Source of the DNA: an uncultured Clostridia bacterium
GTDB taxonomy: Bacteria; Bacillota; Clostridia; Oscillospirales; CAG-272
Assembly: GCA_947306035.1 (NCBI GenBank)
Contig: CAMZFG010000022.1
Coordinates: 1 to 9,216, forward strand
Direction: 5' to 3'
Length of the DNA stretch: 9,216 nucleotides
Each line of letters opens with the position of its first letter. Position 1 is the stretch's first letter. The notes beneath the pieces are model-generated. The model saw only the letters and a list, made by a program, of their open reading frames with translations. It did no database searches and was not told the origin of the DNA. Below are positions 1 to 5,947 of this stretch, one piece after another. A program made the position numbers and the translations under genes.

Positions 1-545
1 AATTTGACACCTTTGCTGAATATCGCGCCGACGTCAAGGCCAAAATCGAAAAGAGACATACCGACACGGCCGACAGCGCCGTCTCCGAGGCGTTGGTCGA
101 TCAGCTGATCGAAAAGATGAACGCCGAGATCCCCGCCCCCATGTTCGACGCCGAGACCGAGAACTTCCTGCGCGACTACGACAACCGTCTGCGCATGTCC
201 GGCCTTGACCTCAACACCTATATCAAATATACCGGCATGACGCTGGACGGTCTGCGCGACCAGTTCCGCCCGCAGGCCGAGCGGCAGGTCAAAGCCCGCC
301 TCGCGCTGGAAAAGATCGCCGAACTTGAAAAACTGGAAGCCACCGAAGAGGATATCAACGGCGAATACGAGCGCATTGCCGCCGCATACAATATGCCGGT
401 CGACAAAGTCAAAGAGACCCTGCCCACCGACGCTATCGCGGACGATATGAAAGTCAAAAAGGCCATGGATCTGGTCAAAGAAAAGGCCGTGATCACCGAC
501 GTGGCTCCCAAAGAGGAAAAAGCCGACGAAGGCAAGGCCGAGTGA
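1..545 (+). CDS. tig: Trigger factor, C-terminal part (5' end outside window)
   Basis: Ribosome-associated chaperone that meets nascent chains at the exit tunnel; only the last 180 residues are present. The frame is open from base 3 to the TGA at 543-545, so the gene enters from the left edge and any start codon inside the window is artificial. What is visible is the helical C-terminal chaperone domain: an IPAPMFDAE segment, a region ending in the G-L-D-L-N-T-Y-I-K-Y pattern, then RQVKARLALEKIAE and a T-E-E-D-I-N-G-E-Y stretch, all in the order usual for Tig. The ribosome-binding and PPIase domains lie upstream of the window. The tail is lysine/glutamate-rich, as is common in the family. clpP begins 83 bp downstream; tig-clpP-clpX is a frequent bacterial gene order, which supports the call. 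Confidence 0.93.
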   Translation, partial: FDTFAEYRADVKAKIEKRHTDTADSAVSEALVDQLIEKMNAEIPAPMFDAETENFLRDYDNRLRMSGLDLNTYIKYTGMTLDGLRDQFRPQAERQVKARLALEKIAELEKLEATEEDINGEYERIAAAYNMPVDKVKETLPTDAIADDMKVKKAMDLVKEKAVITDVAPKEEKADEGKAE

Positions 546-571
546 TACGACCCCGCAAGACAGCAACCGTG

Positions 572-603
572 ACAGCCGCGACACGTGCCGCGGCTGTTCT
601 TGA
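572..603 (+). terminator. Hairpin between tig and clpP, possible weak terminator or attenuator
   Basis: A perfect 9-bp stem, ACAGCCGCG (572-580) with CGCGGCTGT (589-597), has an 8-nt loop and is followed only by TCTTGA, a poor T-tract. It may partly terminate tig transcription or stabilise the clpP mRNA 5' end. The stem is seen directly; its function is inferred. Confidence 0.4.
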
Positions 604-628
604 CAACACCAAAAGGAGGTAACAAACC

Positions 629-1243
629 ATGATGAACGCCAGCGATTTTATCCGCAGCAACGCCCTTGTGCCCATGGTCATCGAACAGACCGGCCACGGC
701 GAACGCTCCTACGACATCTTCTCCCGCCTGCTCAACGACCGCATCGTCTTTCTTTCCGACGAGGTCAACGACGTGACCGCCTCGCTCGTGGTGGCGCAAA
801 TGCTGTTCCTCGAGTCCCAGGACCCCGATAAGGACATCAGCTTTTATATCAACAGCCCCGGCGGCTCCGTCACCGCGGGCATGGCCATTTACGACACCAT
901 GAACTACGTCAAATGCGACGTGTCGACCATCTGCATCGGCATGGCCGCCTCGATGGGCGCGTTCCTGCTCTCTTCCGGCGCCAAAGGCAAGCGCATTGCC
1001 CTGCCGCACAGCGAGATCATGATCCACCAGCCCCTCGGCGGCGCCAAAGGCCAGGCGGCCGACATCAAGATCCAGGCCGACCTCATTCTGCGCACGCGCG
1101 ACACGCTCAACAAAATTCTGGCCGCCAACACCGGCAAGAGCGTGGAAGAGATCGCCCGCGACACCGACCGCGACAACTTTATGACGGCCGAACAGGCGCT
1201 CTCTTACGGCCTGATCGACAAGGTGCTGGAAAAACGCGCCTGA
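629..1243 (+). CDS. clpP: ATP-dependent Clp protease proteolytic subunit ClpP
   Basis: Serine peptidase that forms the tetradecameric barrel fed by ClpX or other Clp ATPases and degrades unfolded or tagged cytoplasmic proteins. At 204 aa it has the usual family length. The catalytic triad is complete: Ser108 in GMAASMGAF, His133 in MIHQPLGG, and Asp182 in RDTDRDNF; the 25- and 49-residue spacings match the Ser97/His122/Asp171 triad of E. coli ClpP. The N-terminal [10 protein letters not shown] segment (residues 12-21) is the typical start of the mature protein, so the first 11 or so residues are probably a processed propeptide. An AGGAGG at 614-619 serves tandem ATG codons at 629 and 632; 629 is chosen because its spacing of 9 nt is better, but 632 cannot be excluded. 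clpX follows after 34 bp with no terminator, so the two are probably co-transcribed. Confidence 0.97.
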   Translation: MMNASDFIRSNALVPMVIEQTGHGERSYDIFSRLLNDRIVFLSDEVNDVTASLVVAQMLFLESQDPDKDISFYINSPGGSVTAGMAIYDTMNYVKCDVSTICIGMAASMGAFLLSSGAKGKRIALPHSEIMIHQPLGGAKGQAADIKIQADLILRTRDTLNKILAANTGKSVEEIARDTDRDNFMTAEQALSYGLIDKVLEKRA

Positions 1244-1277
1244 ACCCTTCCCCTGAACTATTGAATGTGAGGAAATC

Positions 1278-2630
1278 ATGGCAACCACAAACAAGAACGG
1301 AAACACCCGTTACTGTTCCTTCTGCGGCAGAAACGAAACGCAGGCAAACTTTCTGATCCCGTCGCCGACGGGGCTGTATATCTGCGATTTTTGCGTGGAG
1401 GCCTGCGCCGATCTCATTCACGAGACGTTGGAATCCGACCGCAAATTCGGTTCTTTCACGCTGGACACGCTGCCCCGCCCCACGCAGATCAAGGCCGCGC
1501 TCGACGAGTACGTCATCGGGCAGGACGAGGCCAAGATCGCGCTTTCGGTGGCGGTCTACAACCACTATAAGCGCGTGCTGTTCTCCGCAGCCAACGCGGG
1601 CGAAAAGCAGGGGCGCGGCAAAAAGAAAACGCAGGACCCCGACGCGGTGGAACTGCAGAAAAGCAACGTGCTGCTGCTGGGCCCGACCGGCGTGGGCAAA
1701 ACGTATCTGGCGCAAACGCTGGCCAAAACGCTGCAAGTCCCCTTTGCCATTGCAGACGCCACCACGCTGACCGAGGCCGGCTACGTGGGCGAGGACGTGG
1801 AGAATATCCTGCTCCGGCTCATCCAGGCCGCCGATTTCGACATCGCGCTGGCCGAGCGCGGCATCATCTATATCGACGAGATCGATAAGATCGCCCGCAA
1901 GAGCGAAAACCGCTCCATCACCCGCGACGTGTCGGGCGAGGGCGTGCAGCAGGCCCTTTTGAAGATCCTTGAAGGCACCGTGGCCAACGTGCCGCCGCAG
2001 GGCGGCCGCAAGCACCCCAACCAGGAGTTCATTCAGATCAACACCAAAAACATTCTCTTTATCTGCGGCGGCGCTTTCGAGGGGCTCGACAAGATCATCG
2101 AAAAGCGCAAAGGCAATCAGATCGTCGGTTTCGGCGGTGAGATCTTAAAACGCGAAGAAAAGAAAAAGGCCGGCATTTTCCGCGACGTCATGCCCCACGA
2201 CATCGTCAAATACGGTCTGATACCGGAACTGGTCGGCCGTCTGCCCGTCATCGTGGCGCTCGGCGATCTGGACCGCGAGGCGCTGGTGCGCATTCTGCGC
2301 GAGCCGAAAAACTCGCTTGTGCGCCAGTACACCAAACTGCTTGAAATGGACGGCGTGAAACTCACCTTTGAAGACGACGCGCTTGCCGCCGTGGCCGATC
2401 AGGCCATCGAGCGCGGCACGGGCGCGCGCGGTCTGCGCGCCATTCTCGAAAACCTTATGAAGAACACCATGTACGAGATCCCCGCGCGCAAAGACGTGTC
2501 GGAAGTGCGCATCACGGCCGAAACGGTCAAAAACGGCGTGGCGCCCGACTACCTGCTCCTGCGCGACACGGTTCCCGTTCCGACCCTTGAGGCGGCGCCC
2601 GAACCGGCGGAACAAAAGAAAGACGCCTGA
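1278..2630 (+). CDS. clpX: ATP-dependent Clp protease ATP-binding subunit ClpX
   Basis: AAA+ unfoldase that recognises substrates, threads them through its hexamer pore and delivers them to ClpP. All landmarks of a working ClpX are visible in 450 aa: an N-terminal zinc-binding domain with Cys13, Cys16, Cys36 and Cys39; Walker A GPTGVGKT (135-142); pore-1 loop GYVG (168-171); Walker B IIYIDEID (196-203, Glu201); RKH loop (244-246); arginine finger Arg321 in VGRLP; sensor-2 GARGLR (382-387). The ClpP-docking loop reads VGF (283-285) where E. coli has IGF, a conservative change. A segment of about 20 residues before Walker A (106-125) is Lys/Gly/Gln-rich and probably a flexible linker, and the last 20 residues are an acidic/proline tail. 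The ATG at 1278 is preceded by GAGGA (1269-1273), a rather short 4-nt spacer. Many Clostridia and Bacilli place lon after clpX; here a terminator follows. Confidence 0.97.
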   Translation: MATTNKNGNTRYCSFCGRNETQANFLIPSPTGLYICDFCVEACADLIHETLESDRKFGSFTLDTLPRPTQIKAALDEYVIGQDEAKIALSVAVYNHYKRVLFSAANAGEKQGRGKKKTQDPDAVELQKSNVLLLGPTGVGKTYLAQTLAKTLQVPFAIADATTLTEAGYVGEDVENILLRLIQAADFDIALAERGIIYIDEIDKIARKSENRSITRDVSGEGVQQALLKILEGTVANVPPQGGRKHPNQEFIQINTKNILFICGGAFEGLDKIIEKRKGNQIVGFGGEILKREEKKKAGIFRDVMPHDIVKYGLIPELVGRLPVIVALGDLDREALVRILREPKNSLVRQYTKLLEMDGVKLTFEDDALAAVADQAIERGTGARGLRAILENLMKNTMYEIPARKDVSEVRITAETVKNGVAPDYLLLRDTVPVPTLEAAPEPAEQKKDA

Positions 2631-2634
2631 CAAA

Positions 2635-2673
2635 AAGCCGCCGCGCCGAACTGCTGCGGCGGCTTGCTTTTTG
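2635..2673 (+). terminator. Intrinsic terminator of tig-clpP-clpX
   Basis: A perfect 10-bp stem, AAGCCGCCGC (2635-2644) with GCGGCGGCTT (2656-2665), carries an 11-nt loop and is followed by GCTTTTTG. It starts four bases after the clpX stop codon. This is a textbook Rho-independent terminator for the + strand. Confidence 0.85.
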
Positions 2674-2692
2674 CGACCGTTTATGCTACAAT
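2664..2692 (+). promoter_or_regulatory. Sigma-A-type promoter for the membrane-protein operon
   Basis: The -35 box TTGCTT (2664-2669), a 17-bp spacer, and an extended -10 TGC-TACAAT (2684-2692) lie just upstream of the 2748 gene, predicting a start near 2699. The -35 box falls in the descending arm and T-tract of the clpX terminator, so the two elements share bases. The match is good by eye but not tested. Confidence 0.6.
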
Positions 2693-2747
2693 GATCTCGC
2701 GCGCATGAACCGTGCCGAACTCCCATATAGTGCATGGGGGTGATCGC

Positions 2748-3260
2748 ATGAAAAAAGGCGCGGCGCCGACCAACGTGCAAAACGCAGAGGGGCGCCTGTT
2801 TTTACGGTTTTTTCTGTTTTACGGCCTTTCGTTCGTCGTCGGCATACTGCTCTACGTCCGGGGCGCGCGCTTCGTGCGGCCGGATGCGGCCAGGCCGTTC
2901 GTCGTCTTTCCGGCGGCGCTGGCGCTGCTCGGCGCTCTCCTGACCGTTTCCGGGCCCTATCTGACGCTTTTGAGCGTCGGCAAAGGACTTTGCGACGCCG
3001 TGCTGCTCGCTGGCGTCACGGCCCGCGTTTTCGGCGGCGAGGTCACCTGGCTGCCCTACAACGGCTTTTTGCTGCTGACGCTGCTCTCCTGCCTGACGTT
3101 CTGCTACGCCGCGGCGCGGGCCTGCTGGTTTGCGTTTTCGACCAAAGAACGCGACCTGAAACTGTTGTTTTCGCGTTCCTTTGCCCGTTTTTTACTGTTG
3201 TCTGTCATCATCGCCGCGCTTCTTACCGTCATTTGGTTTTTGTGGCCGCACATGACGTAG
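2748..3260 (+). CDS. Multi-pass membrane protein of unknown function
   Basis: I do not recognise this family with confidence. The 170-aa product is very hydrophobic, with four or five likely membrane segments (about residues 17-38, 47-72, 78-95, 98-122 and 145-167), a short basic N-terminus and a loop rich in charged residues (STKERDLK) before the last segment. No catalytic motif is visible. The size and five-segment pattern are loosely like SpoIIM-type integral membrane proteins, but I see no diagnostic motif, so this is only a suggestion. The ATG at 2748 is preferred over an in-frame GTG at 2712 because GGGGGTG (2736-2742), which extends to the anti-SD match GGGGGTGATC, lies just upstream of it. 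The gene is first in an operon with the DUF624-like gene, 24 bp downstream, suggesting a shared envelope role. Confidence 0.8.
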   Translation: MKKGAAPTNVQNAEGRLFLRFFLFYGLSFVVGILLYVRGARFVRPDAARPFVVFPAALALLGALLTVSGPYLTLLSVGKGLCDAVLLAGVTARVFGGEVTWLPYNGFLLLTLLSCLTFCYAAARACWFAFSTKERDLKLLFSRSFARFLLLSVIIAALLTVIWFLWPHMT

Positions 3261-3284
3261 CGCCGCGGCGAGGAAGGAAAAAAT

Positions 3285-4247
3285 ATGGAGAACGAAAAAA
3301 GAAAATGGTTCCGGCAGAGCGACGATCGCCCCGACCTGCAGCCGGAAGACACCACGCCGAATTTGTCTTTCTTTTTCAAATTGCTCAAACGCAAACTCGG
3401 CAAACTCATGACCCTGAACCTTCTGATGCTGTTTCAGGTGCTGCCCGTGGTCGCCTGCGTGCCGATCTACATCTACGCAAAGACCTACCCGACCATGCAG
3501 TCGCCCGTCTACGCTCCCCTGCTCGGCGCGCACCTGACGGGCCGCTCTCCCACCGCGGGCTTACTTTTGTCCGTCCTCGGCGAGCAGATGAACGTGCCGC
3601 GGCTCTCGACCGGGCGCGTCGTCGCCATTGCGCTCCTTTTCGCGTTTTTGGTGTTCACCTGGGGGTGGCAGAACGTCGGTGCTTTCTATAACCTGCGCAG
3701 TCTGGTGCGCGGCGACTCCTGCTTTTTGTTCTCCGATTATTTCTACGCCATCCGGCGCAATCTGGTGCGCGGCTTCTTCTTCGGCCTGTTCGATCTGGCC
3801 CTTCTCGCCCTGATCGGCTTTGATCTTTACTATTTCTATCACCTGGCGGGAACGTTCGTGTTCGGCGTTTTCTACATTCTCGTGCTCGTGCTGCTCATTT
3901 TCTACCTGGTCATGCGCCCCTACCTCTACCTGATGCTCGTCACCTTCGACCTCTCTTTCTTCAAACGCCTCAAAAACGCGTTTCTGCTGGTCGTACTCGG
4001 CACCAAGCGCAACGCCCTGTTTGCCATCGGCGCCGCGATCCTGATCGGCGTCAACTTCGCGCTCATCACGGTGTGCCTGCAATTCGGCTTTACCCTGCCC
4101 ATCATTCTGCCGTTCTTCTACCTTTTGCCGCTGCTCGGCTTTATGGCGACCTACGCCGCCTGGCCCGTCATCCGGCAGTATATGATCGACCCGGAAGAAG
4201 AAAAAGAGGGGCAGACCCAAAAGTCTACCCCGCCAGCAGTTGACTGA
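3285..4247 (+). CDS. DUF624/YesL-like integral membrane protein
   Basis: The 320-aa product has about six hydrophobic segments (about residues 43-65, 111-133, 162-185, 190-212, 240-265 and 268-290). Features typical of the clostridial branch of DUF624 (YesL family) are the central run NVGAFYNLRSLVRGD (130-144), followed by FSDYFYAIRRNL and a membrane segment ending in DLYYFY, and a C-terminal WPVIRQYMIDP. YesL-type genes often accompany carbohydrate-uptake or glycan-related genes, but the biochemical role of the family is not established, and this copy has no transporter beside it. It is longer than the common form of about 210 aa because of a charged N-terminal extension and a larger first extracytoplasmic loop (about 66-110). 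AGGAAGG (3271-3277) precedes the ATG well. Its last 23 bp overlap the 3' end of the convergent deacetylase gene, and its C-terminal codons contain that operon's terminator. Confidence 0.82.
   Translation: MENEKRKWFRQSDDRPDLQPEDTTPNLSFFFKLLKRKLGKLMTLNLLMLFQVLPVVACVPIYIYAKTYPTMQSPVYAPLLGAHLTGRSPTAGLLLSVLGEQMNVPRLSTGRVVAIALLFAFLVFTWGWQNVGAFYNLRSLVRGDSCFLFSDYFYAIRRNLVRGFFFGLFDLALLALIGFDLYYFYHLAGTFVFGVFYILVLVLLIFYLVMRPYLYLMLVTFDLSFFKRLKNAFLLVVLGTKRNALFAIGAAILIGVNFALITVCLQFGFTLPIILPFFYLLPLLGFMATYAAWPVIRQYMIDPEEEKEGQTQKSTPPAVD
4195..4231 (-). terminator. Intrinsic terminator of the deacetylase operon, inside the opposing membrane-protein gene
   Basis: Read on the minus strand, GGGGTAGAC (4231-4223), loop TTTTGG, and GTCTGCCCC (4216-4208) form a 9-bp stem with one G-T wobble, followed by TCTTTTTCTTC. 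The deacetylase TAG stop (4227-4225) is in the 5' arm. The whole element overlaps the last codons of the + strand DUF624-like gene, which there encode its polar tail. Confidence 0.65.
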
Positions 4248-4926
4248 CCGTGACGAATTCATATCCCGACGCCTGCAGCATCGGTATCACCCGACGCAAC
4301 GCCGCAGGCGTCGGGCTTTTTTCCGCGATAAAATCGTGCATCAGAATGATAGAGCCGTTGACCGTGTTCCGCTCGACGTTCGTGATGATATTGCCGACCG
4401 GATTGTGCGCCCAGTCGCGCGTGTCCACGCACCAGAGTATGGTGCGGTAGCCCATATCCTCCGCCGCCTGCCGGATCGCCGCGTTGTCCACGCCTTCCGG
4501 CGGCCGGAACAGCGTGGGGCGCTGACCCGTGACGGCCAGCAGCGTCGCCTCGCAGGCCTCCATGTCGCGGCGCAGCGTGCCGATGCCGATCTGCCCGGTG
4601 TGATAGTGATGCTCGGTGTGGTTGCCCACCTCGTGCCCCTCGGCCAGTTCCCGCCTGACCAGGTCAGGGTGCTCCTCTGCGTTCTTGCCGATGACGAAAA
4701 ACGTGGCGTGCACGCCGTATTCGGCTAAAATATCCAGTATCTCGGCGGTATATTTCGGGTGCGGCCCGTCGTCAAACGTCAGCGCCACCAGTTTTTTGCC
4801 CTCGTGCGCCACGGGCCCCCGCACGGCGGGCGCGGGCGCCGCCGAAACGTTCACGGCGGCGGCAGCCCACAGCGCGAGCGCCGAAAAAAGGCATATAAAC
4901 CGTTTGCAGATCCTCATGCGCCGCAT
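4225..4926 (-). CDS. Secreted NodB-family polysaccharide deacetylase
   Basis: Predicted carbohydrate esterase family 4 enzyme removing N- or O-acetyl groups from an extracellular glycan, most likely peptidoglycan. The 233-aa protein opens with a Sec signal peptide (basic MRRMRICKR, hydrophobic core to about residue 24, VSA cleavage site near 29), followed directly by one NodB domain. All five motifs are intact: TFDDGP (50-55, Asp52 as base and Asp53 as metal ligand), the H-T-x-x-H motif (His103 and His107), RPPEG (141-145), DTRDW (168-172) and LMHD (195-198). It should therefore be metal-dependent and active; the exact substrate cannot be read from sequence. The start is uncertain: ATG 4926 lies only 2 nt from GGAGGAG (4935-4929), while ATG 4917 forms an ATGA overlap with the upstream stop but has an 11-nt spacer. 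Either way it is translationally coupled to the pdaA-like gene. It converges on the DUF624-like gene. Confidence 0.9.
   Translation of the reverse strand: MRRMRICKRFICLFSALALWAAAAVNVSAAPAPAVRGPVAHEGKKLVALTFDDGPHPKYTAEILDILAEYGVHATFFVIGKNAEEHPDLVRRELAEGHEVGNHTEHHYHTGQIGIGTLRRDMEACEATLLAVTGQRPTLFRPPEGVDNAAIRQAAEDMGYRTILWCVDTRDWAHNPVGNIITNVERNTVNGSIILMHDFIAEKSPTPAALRRVIPMLQASGYEFVTVSQLLAG
4265..4322 (+). terminator. Intrinsic terminator of the membrane-protein operon, inside the opposing deacetylase gene
   Basis: A perfect 12-bp stem, CCCGACGCCTGC (4265-4276) with GCAGGCGTCGGG (4304-4315), is followed by CTTTTTT (4316-4322). A second copy of CCCGACGC at 4290-4297 can pair with the same 3' arm, giving a competing 8-bp stem with a shorter 10-nt loop. 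It begins 18 bp after the 4247 stop and lies entirely within the coding sequence of the convergent gene, where the arms are antisense to residues about 203-221. Confidence 0.75.
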
Positions 4927-5693
4927 AACTCCTCCATCGTGCCGAAGCGGTAGCCCGCCTGCTTGATCGCGGCCAGAAGGCGCGGCAGAATGGCGGCGTT
5001 GGTGGCCGAGGTGGGGTGCAGGAGCAGCACCTCGCCGTTATGCAGATGCGCGACGAGTTTTTGCAGCGACGCCTCGGGGTCCGGCTGCCGCGCGTTGTCC
5101 CAGTCGGCATAGGCAAAACTCCAAAACACGGTGTAATACCCCATCTCCTGCACGGTTTTCAGCATCCCTTCCGAAAAACTGCCCTCCGGCGGGCGGAAAT
5201 ACGGCGCGGGTTTTTGCCCGATCACCGCCTCGACCGCGTTTTCAAGGTCGCGGATCTCTTTTTCTATCTTTTCTTTGGAAGCGTGCGACAGGTTCGGGTG
5301 GCGCGCGGTGTGATTGCAGATCGTGTGCCCTTCCGCCGCCATGCGCCGCAGCAGGTCGGGATTGCTTTTCGCCAGGTTGGAAAGCACGAAAAATGCCCCC
5401 TTTGCGTCTGCGCCGCGCAAGGCGTTCAGCACTTTTTCGACGTTGCCGTTCTCATAGCCGGCGTCAAACGTGAGATAGATCACCTTGTCGGCGTTTTCGT
5501 CGCCGTGCTTATGATCGATATACACGCCGCCGTACCGCTCGGCAAACGCGAATTCAGACGGAATGGGCGGTTGTTTGTGTTCTTTGTTTTTGTGAAAATA
5601 CCAATGGCATTCTCCCCCTGCCGCGCCGACCGGCAAAGCCAGCATGGCCGCAAGCAGCAAAAAAGTCACCGTAACGATGCCTGCTCTTTTCAT
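4914..5693 (-). CDS. pdaA: PdaA-like polysaccharide deacetylase (probable muramic delta-lactam pathway)
   Basis: In Bacillus subtilis PdaA deacetylates muramic acid left bare by CwlD, allowing delta-lactam formation in the spore cortex. The 259-aa product has a signal peptide (MKRAG, hydrophobic to about residue 25), a WYFHKNKEHKQP segment before the domain, and the PdaA-type NodB pattern: YLTFDAGYENG (73-83), NHTARH (127-132, His128 and His132), YFRPPEG (165-171), VFWSFAYADWD (189-199) and EVLLLH (221-226). Position 78 is Ala where classical NodB enzymes have the second metal-binding Asp. B. subtilis PdaA has Asn there, so this is a subfamily trait, not damage. The ATG at 5693 has AAGGGG (5709-5704) about 10 nt upstream. 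It is first in a two-gene operon; its TGA overlaps the next gene's start. The assignment to PdaA rather than another spore or wall deacetylase is likely but rests on motif resemblance. Confidence 0.85.
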   Translation of the reverse strand: MKRAGIVTVTFLLLAAMLALPVGAAGGECHWYFHKNKEHKQPPIPSEFAFAERYGGVYIDHKHGDENADKVIYLTFDAGYENGNVEKVLNALRGADAKGAFFVLSNLAKSNPDLLRRMAAEGHTICNHTARHPNLSHASKEKIEKEIRDLENAVEAVIGQKPAPYFRPPEGSFSEGMLKTVQEMGYYTVFWSFAYADWDNARQPDPEASLQKLVAHLHNGEVLLLHPTSATNAAILPRLLAAIKQAGYRFGTMEELCGA

Positions 5694-5791
5694 GTGTCAC
5701 ATTCCCCTTTCAAGCGTTTTTCACCGTTATTGTGCCTTGTTTCTGCCCGCTTACACCATGTAACTGTTGGCAAGTCTTTTGAAAAAAGGGG

Positions 5792-5820
5792 TTGACAACG
5801 TCGTTGCTTTCTGCTATACT
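5792..5820 (+). promoter_or_regulatory. Near-consensus sigma-A promoter facing no protein gene
   Basis: TTGACA (5792-5797), a 17-bp spacer and TATACT (5815-5820) with an upstream TGC (extended -10) give one of the best promoter matches in the window. The predicted start near 5827 coincides with the first base of the hairpin RNA described next. No + strand gene lies downstream; the next gene (5948-6613) is on the opposite strand. Confidence 0.75.
5796..5806. promoter_or_regulatory. Operator-like palindrome between -35 and -10
   Basis: CAACG-T-CGTTG is a perfect 11-bp inverted repeat overlapping the end of the -35 box and the spacer. Its place would suit a repressor site. It matches no operator I can name, and an 11-bp palindrome may occur by chance. 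Confidence 0.25.
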
Positions 5821-5826
5821 ATCATC

Positions 5827-5890
5827 AGTAGCAGATATGCCATATCTCCGGCTTTGTGTCGGTTGTGGTGTATCTGTTACTATTTTTTTT
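5827..5890 (+). ncRNA. Candidate small hairpin RNA, family not recognised
   Basis: AGTAGCAGATATGCC (5827-5841) pairs along all 15 positions, with three G-T wobbles, to GGTGTATCTGTTACT (5867-5881). An inner stem CCGGC (5848-5852) with GTCGG (5858-5862) closes a TTTGT loop, and eight T (5883-5890) follow. With the promoter at 5792-5820 this is a complete transcription unit of about 64 nt whose own hairpin doubles as its terminator. It is divergent from pdaA and points at the 3' end of the 5948-6613 gene. A 23-codon frame, ATG 5837 to TAA 5906, runs through it but lacks a ribosome-binding site. It does not look like 6S, SRP RNA or a riboswitch known to me. Near-perfect inverted repeats flanked by TACTAT on both sides (5817-5822, 5878-5883) also leave open a miniature repeat element. 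Confidence 0.5.
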
Positions 5891-5907
5891 GCTTTTGATT
5901 TTCGATA

Positions 5908-5937
5908 AAAAAAGGATGCGATATCGCATCCTTTTTT
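5908..5937. terminator. Bidirectional intrinsic terminator
   Basis: An AT-flanked palindrome, AAAAAAGGATGCG (5908-5920) and CGCATCCTTTTTT (5925-5937) around ATAT, forms a 13-bp stem with T-tracts on both strands. It lies 10 bp beyond the stop of the 5948 gene, so it closes the minus-strand pcrA operon, and it backs up termination of the + strand hairpin RNA. Confidence 0.85.
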
Positions 5938-5947
5938 GTTTTTCGGC

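Noticed and set aside
71..88. Disruption of metal-binding residues in the PdaA-like protein as a sign of decay (considered at its D-A motif, residues 77-78)
   Set aside because: B. subtilis PdaA itself has D-N rather than D-D there, and the other motifs are intact, so it is a subfamily feature. The residue numbers refer to the protein encoded at 4914-5693, not to bases 71-88.
600..628. TTGACA at 600-605 as a clpP promoter
   Set aside because: No -10 box lies at 16-18 bp; that position is already the clpP ribosome-binding and start region.
218..1306. Long minus-strand open frame (362 codons) opposite tig and clpP
   Set aside because: It is antisense to two certain genes, has the His/Gly/Val-rich composition typical of a mirror frame in GC-rich DNA, and shows no known motif.
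5694..5790. Sporulation sigma-G or sigma-F promoter upstream of pdaA on the minus strand
   Set aside because: I looked for GHATR with CATWHTA-type boxes. The best pair (GGTGTA with CACAATA) is too poor to report, though pdaA would be expected to have a forespore promoter.
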